Assembly: GCA_002682825.1 (NCBI GenBank)
Contig: NOKP01000003.1
Span: 2,914,001 to 2,978,000, forward strand
Reading direction: 5' to 3'
DNA: 64,000 bases
Source of the DNA: Neonectria sp. B-13
Taxonomy: Eukaryota; Ascomycota; Sordariomycetes; Hypocreales; Nectriaceae
Part shown: positions 34,639-46,385 of the stretch, in pieces
Position numbering within the stretch: position 1 is the stretch's first letter
Layout: every line of letters begins with the position of its first letter
Position numbers and translations under genes: made by a program
The notes under the pieces: generated by a model
What the model was told of the DNA's origin: nothing
The model's input: the letters and a program-made list of their open reading frames with translations, nothing else
The model's database searches: none

Positions 34639-37600
34639 GATTGCGCGGCGATGGAGGCGATGGAAGAGTCGACGGAGGGGGCTCTGGTGACGACGGGAGG
34701 GTGAGGATGCGACGGGCCTGGCGGGTCATGCGGCGAGGGCCCGGGGAGGAGAAGAGGCGAGAGGAGAGGAGGCGACGGCGAGGGCAAGAAGACGTAACGG
34801 CGAGATGAAGCAAGGCCCAGGAACCGCCCGGCGGTAATGGCGTAAAAGCAAGAAAGAAGAAGAACCCCAAACAACCCGATGCCTGATATAGATTCCCAAG
34901 AAGCAAGAGCAACCGCTGGACAACCGACCCAAGACAGAAAACAAAGAGGAGACAAGAGAGGGGGAGAAGGAGGGAGAAAGGAGGCTCGAAGATGCTCTCT
35001 GGCCAGTGTTCAAGGACAGGGGCGTTGCAGAGCGGGCGGCGGCGGAGAGCGAGGGACGTGGGGAGAGGCGACGAAGCGGAGGAGGGTGACGAGAGGGTGG
35101 GAGAGCAAGATGTGGTGATGGTGGTTCGGAGAGAAAGATTTGGCAAGGTCAATCGGATCGCCAAAAAGTGCTGGCCCCCCCGGCCCTTGGGCTTTAGGTG
35201 GTCCGCTAGCCCCATGTTACTGAGTGAGCCCGGCCGCCAGGAGGACAGGTACCCCGCCCGCGCCGGCCGGGTGCAGAGTGACAAGCTGCCGTGGTGCCCA
35301 GCCAAGCCGCGCGACGAACGGCTAGCAGGCGAAACCGCTGGGCCGCCCGCCAACGGGACTCCTTGGGGGAACAAAGCACCTGGAGCCCGCTAAAAGGAAT
35401 GGGAAGAAACAGTGGCTGCTGGCTTCCGTCCACTCATCGATTGATTCATCATCATCACCCCAGCACCAGAAGATGCGGTCATCCACATCCACATTCAACT
35501 CCACCACCTCTCCATGCGACGTCGAGAAGGGGGAAAAGCGATACCCACCTCTCGCTGCGACGGGATCACAGCCACTTCCACGCCCTTCCTTCGGCCTCCG
35601 TCGCCCAAGCACAGCGCTGGGATGAGAAACACATTACAATCACCACCAGCTCATCGAGAGCACACAGCGCAAGCGCAGGCGCATCCCCCATTCGCATCCC
35701 ATTCGCATCCGCAGCCGTGGATCACATCACATCGCTCGCTGCATAGCACCACACTACCGCGGCCTTCGTCCGCGACCGTTGCGGCGGCGGTTGTTGTTAT
35801 TGTTGTTGTTTCTGCTGCCGCCACTGAACCAGTCCCAGTCTACGTTGCAAGGCAGCATCTCGCGCGAATGCTTGCGTGAGGGGCCGTCGCTCACACATAC
35901 ATACACCCACGCACATGCACACCATGTTCTATCAGTGCCAGTCCCTCGACACAGCGATCTTTACATGCCCGGTTTTTGGTTTGTTTTGGCTACCTCAGCG
36001 TCCGCTTTGCTTGAGGTGCCTTGCTGCAGCGATACCGCGACCCCATGCCACTGTGTCTTCCTCTTCCAATGGCGGCTCCAGCACCCACATGCCAGGTCAC
36101 TCTAGGACTCCATCGCCTCCCTTTACTCGTGTCGAGGATGCCGTGAATGACTCTCCTTGTCTCCCAAGGGATCGAGCTTCCCAACAAGTCGCACAATGAC
36201 ACCCACCTACACAGGCGCATTCTTTCGAGGTTGGGGGGAAGGTATCTATCTATCCAATTCAGGGTGACAGCAGCTGGGAATATCCACCTGCTGTCCCGGT
36301 ACTCACACATCTCTCTCCCCACCAACGCTCTCCTCTTTAGCATCCCCAACCCGCCTGTACTAATCAAGGGACCGCATCCCCTCGTATTTTGAGGGTGCAT
36401 CGTCGACGGCTTGTGGCCGCAGGCTCCCAAAGGCCACGTTTCGACCCAAGTCTGCATGCCTCGCAGCAGACGAGGTCAGCGCCCAGCTCGGTTACTGGTT
36501 GTGTGCAGCGGGCAGTGGGCAGTGGGCAGTGGGGGGGCATATCTATCTGTAATGTGTGAATGCGTGTAGGTCCCCAGAGGTCTGGCATGTATGTGGCATG
36601 TACTTCTGCGCTGGCTCGCCAGCAGGTCCACGACAGCCGGGCAAGCCCCCGCATCGTCCGTCCAAGGCCAGTCTGGTGCGGTCCACAGTATCCATCCATC
36701 TAGAAGAGCAGACACCAGAGGTGCCAGAGGGAGAGGGTGTGTTTTGGTACGACTAAGGCGAACACCAGGGCGAACTAGCAGACTCGCCATGCACAACATC
36801 AGACGAGAGGCAGCTCCATGGACCATGCTAGCCACTACGTACGGTAACTAGTTTCAAGCGGTCACCTCCGAGATGCAACAGTGCTGTGTCGTACCGCTGT
36901 CCCCTCATCAGAACGCTGTAATTGCCAGACGCAGACTAGAATCAGATGGCTCAAACCCCCTCCAGATGCGGATATCTCCATGGCCCAGCGCCGCTCCACC
37001 CCGCGCATCCGGTCCCCAGAAAGAAAGCGACCGACCAGGAAAAGAGGCTCTGGAGGGTGTGTCTCAAGCCTGACACCGTAGCACCCTTTGGTTGGATGGA
37101 GGACCGTCAACGGGCACATGTCAAGCTGTGCTGGGACGGTGTCTGATTTCGCGGCGCGTTGACGCCAATCAACGCCCTCGAGTGTCTCTTCGGGTGCGTA
37201 TGAGTGCATCTGTGTCCGTGTGTTGCGAGGTGTGAGTGCCAGTGGGACCAAGTTCACCACTTTCCCAACGTAGGCCCCCATGCACAGTCCAAATCCTCCA
37301 TGCGAGAGCTGTGGCTGCGAAGGGTTTCCTCCATGGCCCCCATCGTCCGACGCGGGGATACGTCATCAGCAGTCAGCTCATCACAAGCGGCATCGTCATG
37401 AGCGAGCCAGCCCTTCTCGGCCTTTCTCCCCGACGAGCTCTTTTCTCACACAAACCACGGCAAGCCTTGTTTTCCGCCCTGACTGTGTCCGGACGCCGAG
37501 CATGATGGTTCCACGGTGCTGGGCAAGTTGCTGAGCTTCGCCTCAAGGGGGGGACATGATGTGATATTTGCCTTTCGGAGTGTGACGTAGTGCGGAGGTA

Positions 37601-38390
37601 TGGTAGGGTTAGTGCCTCACCTTTGCTGTCCGTGACTAAAGGGCAGGCTGTATTTTAGTGCGCTTGGTAGCTTGCCAGCTAAGGTGCGTGGGCGACGCAT
37701 AACTAACAGCTCCTAGGATAGCTCCCCCGGAACGCTCGAGGGTGCAGTGCCGGCAATGCGAAGGTAGACCTGGGCGCGCGCGGGGTTTGAGTTGAGCTTC
37801 AACACCGCTTTCGTCATTGTCGAGATGTTGGTCGAATTACACCCAGGCATGGCTCATGGTAGCAGCCTCGCCTGACACACTCTTACGATAGACACCTTTC
37901 GACTCGGCTCGCGTAGTATCACTCACTCCTCCTCTGCCTCGTACGTGAACATCAAACCACCCTCGTCCCCATCGCCGTGTCTTGCTTGCATCGCTTGTGC
38001 GAAGTGGTATCAGCGGCGGTGGGGTTGTCGAAGAAGCGGCGGCTTTCAGCGGGGTTTTGGCACCCAGCTGGCGGGCGGGCATGGACCACAAGCGCCGGAA
38101 GCACCACCCAGGACCCAGGGACCCAAGCCTCATCCCAATCCCAATCCATGTGATCATTCAAGCTGTCTCTCACGTCAATCCGCCATCCCACCAAGATAAG
38201 GGCCCCTCCCCCCAATCCCTCGTTCTCTCTCTTTATACTCTGCCCCTTAATTTGCCTCGTTAAAGAATCACCTGCTACCAATTCCATCTCGACGACCTGA
38301 AAGAAGGATCGCCAACCTCACGCGGACGAGAGAGACGAGGCTGCACGCATCGCCGCCAGAAGGTCTAACCTACCGACCTACGCCATCATC
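34639..38390. other. gene-free region of about 3.7 kb
   Basis: The left part holds the Btz-gene leader and promoter. I see no recognisable protein in the rest. A GGGCAGT tandem tract lies at 36507-36540. The last 130 bp before 38391 are leader-like for the plus-strand gene. Confidence 0.5.
36507..36540. repeat. GGGCAGT heptamer repeat
   Basis: Four GGGCAGT-like units. The complementary motif (CCCACTG) recurs in short form near 43287-43305. Confidence 0.7.
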
Positions 38391-38909
38391 ATGGCCGGCC
38401 TCCCCTCGCAATACCCCTCCCTCTCCCTCCACCTCTCCGACATCACCCTCACCCCTCTCATCACCTCCGCCGCCTCCCAATCCCACCTCGAGTCCCTCAC
38501 CTCCCTCACCTCCAGCGCCCTAGCCTCCCAGACCGCCGCCCTACGCCTCGGCCTCGGCCGCCCAACACGCCTCATGGTCGAGTACCCGGACCGCGGGCCC
38601 GTCGTCCTCCACTCCTACATCGATCCCCGCGACACCGCCGACACCCCCGGCGGCAGTGACGTCCACACAACCTCCGCAGCGAGCCCTAGCGCCGCAGACC
38701 CTAGCGCCGCCCTCTCCGAGCCCCCGAACCCGAAGGACGACCCGCGCTCCGAGGACGCGGCGCCGATGCTCATCGGTGTCGTGGTCGCGGGATCCGCTGA
38801 GGAGGCGAGAGAGGCTCGTCGCGCTGCTGCAAGGCTGGAGAACGTCGGAAGGGAATTCCAAAGGGAATGGGTGACCGAGAGCCAAGGGCAGGAAGACGCT
38901 TCGGAGTGA
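38391..38909 (+). CDS. 172-aa protein of unknown function, possibly roadblock/LC7-like
   Basis: Single exon, starting at an ATG in the context ATCATCATGG after a CT/CAAC-rich leader, with a very strong C-ending codon bias typical of an expressed gene. The first 60 residues are Ser/Thr/Leu-rich and probably helical. Then come two hydrophobic strand-like segments, R-L-M-V-E-Y ... V-V-L-H-S-Y and, after a 45-residue acidic Ser/Ala/Pro insert (about 86-125), M-L-I-G-V-V-V-A-G, and a charged C-terminal helix (E-E-A-R-E-A-R-R-A-A-A-R-L). The pattern of strand, strand and final helix is compatible with a roadblock/LC7 (LAMTOR-like) fold, but this is inference from secondary structure, not recognised homology. 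No signal peptide or membrane segment. Confidence 0.6.
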   Translation: MAGLPSQYPSLSLHLSDITLTPLITSAASQSHLESLTSLTSSALASQTAALRLGLGRPTRLMVEYPDRGPVVLHSYIDPRDTADTPGGSDVHTTSAASPSAADPSAALSEPPNPKDDPRSEDAAPMLIGVVVAGSAEEAREARRAAARLENVGREFQREWVTESQGQEDASE

Positions 38910-39383
38910 AAGCTCGTCAACTTGCGCCACGATATTACGACTATGATGCGATGCTATGCGATAAGACCATGTCATGCAATGGGGCGAGCAATGGATGCTA
39001 GGAAAGCCTCCATCATACTCTCTCAGTGTACATCAACTTGTCTTCTTCTTCTGCGAGGCGAGCGAGATGTAGCGGTGCCTGGGTCTAATACAACTAGCTG
39101 TTCGGGGTAGGATCGGAACGGACATTGGACTGGCGGATATGGAGTTTGGACTTGGCTATAGGGCGGCACTCTGTTTAAGCGTTACGGAGCGCACAACTTT
39201 CCGCAAGAGCAGTCATGGCGGGCAAGGGCTGTTAGTAGGGACTGTTCTAAAAGGTCTTTGAATTCATTTCGAGACGTCTATTTAACCATTACCCTGCTCC
39301 AAAACCTGTCATCACGGCATAAATATTCCCGCCGTCTTCGTCGCATCCATCCCATGTTCGTTATCTTGTTTTTCGTTCTTGCT
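38910..39383. other. convergent 3' intergenic region
   Basis: About 470 bp between the stops of the plus-strand 172-aa gene and the minus-strand transketolase gene, so mostly 3' untranslated sequence. Nothing else is seen. Confidence 0.6.
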
Positions 39384-42058
39384 TTACTGGATCTGCTCGA
39401 AGGCACGGTTGAGGGCGGAACGGATGGGGATACCCTTCCAGAACTCGATGGTGGCGAGAGCGCGCTTCGCAATGCCCTCGGGAGTGAACTCGAACTTCTG
39501 CGGTGGGGGTTAGCAAGGGTTTCGTGCGGGGAAGTCTGGGGTTTGGCTTGGCTCAGCCAGGGGAATCACTTGCCTTGTAGACATCCTTGTAGGGACCTGA
39601 GGCACCGAAGCGGTTGAGACCGAACTGCTCGTGGGTGTAGCGCTCCCAGCCCATGGTGGTCATGACCTCGATGGACAGAGAGGGGATGCCGTCGGGAAGG
39701 ACCGAAAGGCGGTACTCCTTGGACTGCTGGTCGAAGACCTCGCAGCAAGGCATGGAGACGATGCGGACCTTGATGTTGTGCTTCTCCTCGAGGAGCTTGG
39801 CGGCATCCACGGCGATGGAAACCTCGGAACCGGTGGACAGAAGGGTAACGTTGGCACCCTCGACCTCGCGCAGGACGTAACCACCCTTGCTGGCTTTCTC
39901 GATAGTCGAGCCCTCAAGCTGGGGCAGGTTCTGGCGGGAAAGGGCGATGATGCTGGGGGTGTGCTTGGAGGTCAGGGCAACGTAGTAGGCACCGCTGGTC
40001 TCGTTTCCGTCCGCAGGGCGCCAGACCATGCAGTTGGGGAGGGCACGGAAGTGAGCGAGGGTCTCGATAGGCTGGTGGGTAGGGCCGTCCTCGCCCAGAC
40101 CGATGGAGTCGTGGGTGGCAACCCAGATGTTGCGGACCTGGGACAGAGCCGACAGACGGACAGCACCGGCAGCGTAGGAGACGAAGTTGAGGAAGGTTCC
40201 GCTGTAGGGAAGGATGGTGCCGTAGGCAGCCAGACCGTTCATGATGGCACCCATAGCGTGCTCACGGACACCATATCGGATGTATCGGCCGGAGTAGTTG
40301 CCGAGGCCAGTGCTCTCGGGCTGGAAGTCGACGGCCGCCTTCCAGCGGGTCAGATTGGAGCCAGTCAGATCGGCGGAACCACCGACAAGTTCGGGGATGA
40401 CGGCCTCGACCTTGCCGAGGACAGTCTCGGACAGCTTTCGCGAGGCGATGGCAGGGTCGGAGGTGGTGTAGACGGGGAGGCTCTTCTCCCAGCCCTCAGG
40501 GAGGTCGCCAGTCTGTCGTCGCACAAGGTCGGCATGCTCGGTGGCGAAGGTCTCGCCGTACTTGGCGAGCAGCTGGTTCCACTCCTCCTCAAGAGCGGCA
40601 CCCTCAGAGGAGTGCTTGCCGTAGAAGTCGTAGACCTCCTGGGGAACAGCGAAGCTCTCATCTGGGTTGAAACCAAACCTCTCCTTCAACTGCTTGATGT
40701 CGTCGGCCTTGAGGGGGGAGCCGTGAACGCCGTGGGTGCCCTGGTTGAGGGAGCCGAAGCCGATGGTGGTCTTGAGCTTGACGAGTGAAGGCTTGTCGGT
40801 GACGGACTTGGCCTCGTTGATAGCGGCCTCAATGCCAGCCAGGTCGTTGTCGCCGTCCTCGACGACGACGACGTGCCAGCCATAGGCCTCGTATCGCTTG
40901 ACGACATCCTCAGTGAAGGAAACGTTGGTGTTGCCGTCGATGGTGATGTGGTTGTCATCCCAGACGGCAATCAGGTTGCCGAGCTGGAGGTGGCCAGCGA
41001 GAGAGCTGGCCTCGCTGGAGACACCCTCCTGGAGGCAGCCATCGCCAAGGAAGGCGAATGTGTGGTTGTCGATGAGGTTGAAGCCAGGCTTGTTGAAGGT
41101 GGCAGCAGTGTGAGCCTGGGCAATAGCCAGACCGACAGCGTTGGAGATACCCTGGCCGAGAGGGCCGGTGGTGACCTCAATGCCGGGGGTGTCATGGGCC
41201 TCGGGATGGCCGGGGGTCTTGCTGTCGACAGTCTACAAGGGGAGAAGAAGTCGGGCCGTCAGCCAAAAACACACGCGGTGGCGAAGAAACATTGGGTACT
41301 TACTCGGAAGGCCTTGAGATCGCCGATGCTCAGGTCGTAGCCGAAGAGGTGGAGGAGAGCATACTGGAGCATGCAGCCGTGGCCGTTGCTGGGGGGTTGG
41401 TCGGGTTAGCTTGGCATGTCCATATTGCTGTCGCTGCGCTGTGTTGCGCTGCTACACGGGTGATCTGAGGACTCACGAGAGGACGAAGCGGTCACGGTTC
41501 AGCCACTTGGGGTTCTTGGGGTTGAACTTCATGAACTTGTTGAAGAGGACGTGGGCGACCGGGGCCATTCCCCTGTTTCAGAAGCGTCAGCACGTCTTGT
41601 ATCTTATCATTTCTGGTGTTTTGGCTTCGTCGGGAGGGAAACTCACATGGGCGCACCGGGGTGTCCCGAGTTGCTGTTGAAGGTGGCATCAGCCTGTTGA
41701 CGCGGGGTTCATCAGTACTCATTGATTTCATAGCGACTCATTCTGCTCATCCCGCGCATAATGTCACCAGGGACAGGGCGTCCTAGTGAAAGCTGTCGTG
41801 ATGGAATTCGCATCTCGCGTTCCCTCACAGCTCTCACAGCTCTTACAGTTCCCCTCACCGAAAGCAAAAAGAGCCCGTTCCTGCATCGCTCTCGCGTTGA
41901 ATGGCGGGGCAATTTTTGGCGGTGGTGGCGGGGTAAATTGTCCAGTGCACAGGAGCTGGAGGGGAAGACCAGAGCGACTGGGTGGTGGTGGAGGGGCGAC
42001 TTACCGCAAGCACGCGGATGGTGTTGACGGCCTTCGTGTCAAGCTCGCTGTAACCCAT
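39384..42058 (-). CDS. tkl1: transketolase
   Basis: Thiamine-diphosphate enzyme of the non-oxidative pentose phosphate pathway, moving two-carbon ketol units between sugar phosphates in the cytosol. Six exons: 42058-42005, 41693-41647, 41572-41477, 41388-41304, 41232-39574, 39497-39384, giving 684 aa, the normal length. Seen: G-H-P-G-A-P-M near the N-terminus, [10 protein letters not shown], the central G-S-A-D-L-T-G-S-N and [12 protein letters not shown] (catalytic Glu), [16 protein letters not shown] and the C-terminal transketolase segment ending [11 protein letters not shown]. Intron 1 is long (311 nt). The last intron is GC-AG: only the GCAAGT donor restores the conserved Y-K-K-F-E-F. 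Strong codon bias suggests high expression and makes long antisense frames. A GAA tract sits in the leader (42123-42146). Confidence 0.97.
39498..39573 (-). other. GC-AG intron in transketolase
   Basis: Exon ...TACAAG then GCAAGTG; acceptor CGCAG then AAGTTCGAG. The only nearby GT (AAGGCAA/GT) would shift the frame. The full AG/GCAAGT match is the known consensus of GC donors. Confidence 0.85.
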
Positions 42059-44656
42059 TTTGTCGGATGTATCGGGACCTGGTTCTATGAGGAGGGATGG
42101 AGGAGAAGAGGAGGAGGAATGGGAAGAAGAAGAAGAAGAAGAAAAGGGAAAAGAGTCGGCGACGGAGGGGAGGAGATGGGCGGAAGAAGTGTTGTCTCTG
42201 GAGGGGTCGTGTCATGTATTTAGCAGCCCCCAGTTTTAAAATCTCCCTGGCTGGGCAACTGTACGTCGTTGACCTGCTACTTCAATTGCTACCAGGTGTA
42301 CATGTACGAAGTCCGGGACTTGTGCCAGCGCCCGTATCCCGGCTGTGTCAGGAGATGTACTACTCGTACCCAGAGGTACATCGAAGCCAGGCTCAAATCC
42401 GAGTTCCCGCTGCCCCAAGCGCGAGCATATTGGGAAGCTGGAGCGATGGGATGGCCGGCCTTCACATCGAGGTTGGGAGGCAATCCAGGCCGTTTACGTT
42501 GGGATGGAGGCTTTCGAGCGACCGCGGGGGGCCAGTTTGGGGGCAAGGTACCCCGGCGAGGCACGCCGAGTGGGGTATTAGTGGGGGGCTTTCTAGAGCA
42601 CTGGGGCCAGTGACGCCAGGGACGCCCCTCCGTCCTTCGCTGTCCTTCGCCGCAACTCTCTGCACCTCCACTCACCCTCTTTACCCTCAGTCCCTTACCA
42701 AGCGCCGCCACCATGACGGATGCCCGGTTTACATGTATCTCATGTAGTAGCCCACCACTGAGAGAACACTAGGACCGCTGGAGACTGCGTTGAGACCTTC
42801 TGCTCCAGTCAAGATCGTCGAGATGAGCATTCGCCAGCACACAAACCCTTGACCATGCCTGTCCTTGACGCCAGCTCCCCTCACCTTTCCATCCCGATCC
42901 GTCCGTTCGTTGCTTTAGACCCAGCAAAATCTAGCTTACCTACTGGTGGACTCCTTCTACACGCACCTCTGACGTCGCCTGGTCGCTATGTCGTTTGGTC
43001 GAGTGAGCCTCCTTGTTACAGATAGGTTGTACTGTCAGTGTACAGTACATAATTTCTTGCCTCGAGACTGACTGCCCATGCTCTCGGCGTTGCGGCTTTT
43101 TCACCCCTTCTCCGTCGTTCAGCACGCGGGAACTAGGCTGCGCGGTGCATCTCCGCGCTGGGGATGGTAGCCCGGAGATATTTCGCTCAACGGTCCGGAC
43201 ACTCTAGTAGAGGGCAGGCCGCTCTCGACATGTTCGCTCGCCCGCCTCACCAAATTAGCCGGCGGGAGGGGCAAAAACGTCAAGCTGCCCACTGCCCACT
43301 GCCCACCCCCGCCAGGCGGTCCCCGACTCGGACACCACTCCGTCGCCGTGCTTGGCCGTCGCAGATTCGCAGGTCAGTTTGGTTCAAGTGTGGGTTGAAT
43401 GGCCTCGAGCACGCAGCGAAACCACAGGCACGAGGCGTGCTGGTTGGTTCGGCTCTGGAGCCATTGGGTTGGCCATCCGCACCAATCCAGGTCGGACGGC
43501 GGGCCATTGGCTGCGCGGGTAAGATTCCGTACAAAAGCAGTAGCGCAGTCAAGCAAAGGGCCAAGAACCGTCTCGGGGGAAAGAGACGATAGTTGGAAAT
43601 GCGATGGTCGGAGATGTGCCGTGGTCGAGCCGTGGTCGGAGACGGGGCGCCGATGGGGAATGCATGAGGCGGCGAATCGCCATGCTCGGCAGATTCGGCG
43701 GCCCTACTCCACGGGCAACGAGGGGTGGTTCAGGGAGTTCAGGGAGTTCGGGGGCGTCAGACAAAGCCATCAGGGACCCAAGGGACAGCCAAGTACCGAA
43801 GAGGCAGCGCAAAGTAACCTAACAAGGGACGGCTTGTAAGCAGTTATCAAGGAATTGGTAAAGGCTGATAGTTGACCACACATCATCACGTACGCACCCA
43901 TGTCCGCAACCAGCAGCCCAAGCCTTGGTGGTGTGCTCTGAGACGTCGGAGCTGCTAGTTGCGGAACAGTTACAAGTACAGCATCATCATCTCCCCGGTC
44001 TGTCTGTCGGTGAAACTGGACAGAATCATATGCTTCACCATTGGCAGATACGGTGTGTAGCACGCGGTGTTCCAGTTGGGCGGTACTGAGCGGTATTGGG
44101 TACCTACCTGCCTCAACAGTACCTTATGCCCCGACGATTTGTGCATCCCGAATCCGGATTAGGGGCGGGGTCTGAGCCATGGCCGCTTGAACCTGAGTAG
44201 AGGGTGAGCATGGGGGTGATCAACCCTGAAGGGTATCTCAGCGCTTGAGACTCTCACAATGCTCCGGGGAGTCACAGTTCCGGGAAAATTGGGTCCATCT
44301 GAAAGAGTAGGACAGGGGTAACCGTTCAGATATACAAGAATCCTGTTGTTATATATAGGATACTTTGCGGACAAACTTATTGAGGAACTAGGCGTAGCAA
44401 GACTGTATTTATCCTGTTCTTAGTCCCAGGTCAATGCAACCAGGTCTCGCGCACGACGAGCTTAACTACGGGCTCAAGATTTTCTCGCAGTGAGCGCACC
44501 GCGTCACCACATGACTTGATATGCCTTCTACTGAAACCACCTACACACGCTCCTAATTTCGCGAACGCCCCATTTTCACCAAGACGTTGAACAATGAAGT
44601 TTTGTCGAGGAACCGAAGAAAATAGACTGGATCTTAGGCTGAATTCTGTCGTAGCA
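42059..44656. other. gene-free region of about 2.6 kb
   Basis: The left end is the transketolase leader and promoter, the right end the lys9 3' region. It contains a CCCACTG short repeat (43287-43305) and several TACAGTAC-type palindromes (for example near 43033). No exon chain is found. Confidence 0.5.
42123..42146. repeat. GAA triplet tract
   Basis: Purine tract of GAA triplets 65-90 bp upstream of the transketolase start, reading as a CTT pyrimidine tract in the mRNA sense. Such tracts are common in fungal core promoters. Confidence 0.7.
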
Positions 44657-46385
44657 CTACTGGAAGGCGACGACTTTCTCATGACACTCGATCCTACATG
44701 CTGCATTAGTACGCACTTGATGAAACATGTCAAAAGAACTGACCCATGATTCTCGCGAAGTACTCGCATGAGTGGCTCGTTGATGCTCTCGTTCATTGGC
44801 GCAAGAACTCCCTTCTCAGAAATAGTGCCATCAAGTACTAATTTAGTAGCTGTTGAACGATAGTATTAGCATTTCCCATACTGTCATTCATAGGCACAGT
44901 AAACTTGCCAATTGCACAAGGCGTCCCGACTAAACGGGACATAGCAAAATATTTCTTGGGGTCGCCATTCTCGCACAGCGTCGACGTGCGCGTCTCGCGC
45001 CGGCCATCCTGGTGCTCGATGACAAACTTGTGCTGCAGCATGACCAAATCGCGCTCCCCCTGCTCGTACTGCATCTTCTGCTCCAGTGTTGCGCACAGTG
45101 TGTCCAGAGGGTTACCCCTGGGCGTGATAGGCTCGTCTGAGAACAGGCCGAGCCATTGTAGCCCGCTGAGGATGCGCTGCTGCTCCTCAGGCGAATCGAA
45201 CTTGGCCTTGGAGAGAATTTTGGCCTCGAGATCCGCGGCGCCTGCCGAAGCCGAGCCGATGATGGCCTTGGTCGCTTCCTGCCACGCGATGGGCTTGGTG
45301 AGCGCCTCGAGCGGCGTGTCCTCGAGAAAGCCGAGGTCTACCAGCACGCGCACGAATTGTGGGAAGCCCTGGTACCGTAGGGTGCCGCGCACGATTGTCT
45401 GGGCCTCGGGGATGTTGTAGCGTTCCTTGTAAGGCGTCGAGTCTCGGTTAGGGTACGCCACGAAAGCGTAGCCCGGGTAGATGAAGTAGGGCTTCGCGGT
45501 GCCCATCAGATCCTTGCCTGCCACCTCTACCACCTTGCCGTCCTGCCACCACTTGCCCGCGTTGCGCAGCGCCAGCAGCACGCCGCGCGACGACCAGGAG
45601 AACTTGTAACCGAGCGGGTTGTCCGAGTTTTCTGCCGCTGGCAAACCGCCGCAGTAACTTAAAAATTCAAGGATTTTGCCGCCCGCCCGGTGCACCTCGT
45701 TGATGGTCTTGATGGCGTATAGATGGTCGATGCCCTTTAGTATCATGGTTAGTTCCGTACGTATGGGACCAACTCGTGTGATGCTGTGTTCGATTTGTAG
45801 ACTGAAGGATTCTGTGCGTGGAGCAACTCACTGGATCCAGGCCTATCTCGTTCATGACGGTGATACCCGCCGCCTTAGCCTCCGCGTCGAGCTCCATCAT
45901 GGCGGGCGACACGTAGCTAGTCGTCACGACATGCTTCTTGTTGCGGATGGCTGACTTGATCACCGCCGCGTGGAATGTGTAGGGGATCAGGCTGATAACC
46001 AAGTCGTGCTGGGCGACGGCGGCGTCGAGGGCCTTGTCGTCGGTGACATCGAGCGAGATAGGGCTGGCGAGTTTGACGCCCTCGGCGAGCTTCTTGGCGC
46101 TATCGACGGTTCTGCAAGCTATATCACGTCTTGTCAGCAGAGAAGGGCCTAGTTAAGCAAACACGCAGCAATAATCGAAGAGAAGACAAAAGAACGAATC
46201 GCGAAAGTAAACTGCTCGCATACCGACTGTCACAGAGATCCCGGCCTCGCTAAGGATATCCAAGGTCGGCCCCGCGACGAAGCCCGCTCCGAGCATGAGT
46301 ACCTTGCTATACGCGGGATTCACATTAGCAATGCGCATTTCTAGTTAACGAAAGTCTTTCTGGAGACTTACTGTCCAGAAGCCAT
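44657..46385 (-). CDS. lys9: saccharopine dehydrogenase (NADP+, L-glutamate forming), saccharopine reductase
   Basis: Enzyme joining alpha-aminoadipate semialdehyde and glutamate to saccharopine, the penultimate step of fungal lysine synthesis. Six exons: 46385-46372 (14 nt), 46306-46224, 46118-45832, 45734-44909, 44849-44744, 44693-44657, giving 450 aa. The N-terminus joins as M-A-S-G-H-K-V-L-M-L-G-A-G-F-V-A, the GxGxxA Rossmann loop; then V-A-C-R-T and D-L-V-I-S-L-I-P-Y-T-F-H. The middle has F-L-S-Y-C-G-G-L-P-A-P-type sequence (here G-L-P-A-A-E-N-S-D-N-P-L-G-Y-K-F-S-W-S), which binds the substrate. The C-terminus, G-V-L-A-P-M-N-E-S-I-N-E-P-L-M and H-G-I-E-C-H-E-K-V, is only recovered by using a GC donor at 44908. 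Five introns are many for this family. It may be the sole lys9 or a paralogue. Confidence 0.93.
44850..44908 (-). other. GC-AG intron in lys9
   Basis: Exon ends ATTG, donor GCAAGTTT, branch GCTAATAC, acceptor CAACAG. Using the GT two bases further (GGCAA/GTTTAC) gives an immediate stop, while the GC donor restores the conserved A-T-K-L-V-L-D-G-T-I-S segment. Confidence 0.85.

Noticed and set aside
34622..35374. 250-codon minus-strand frame upstream of the Btz start
   Set aside because: Lies in the promoter and leader, is Ser/Leu/Pro-rich and overlaps the Btz start in another phase.
39631..40788. 385-codon plus-strand frame opposite transketolase
   Set aside because: Antisense shadow caused by strong codon bias; the transketolase frame is certain.
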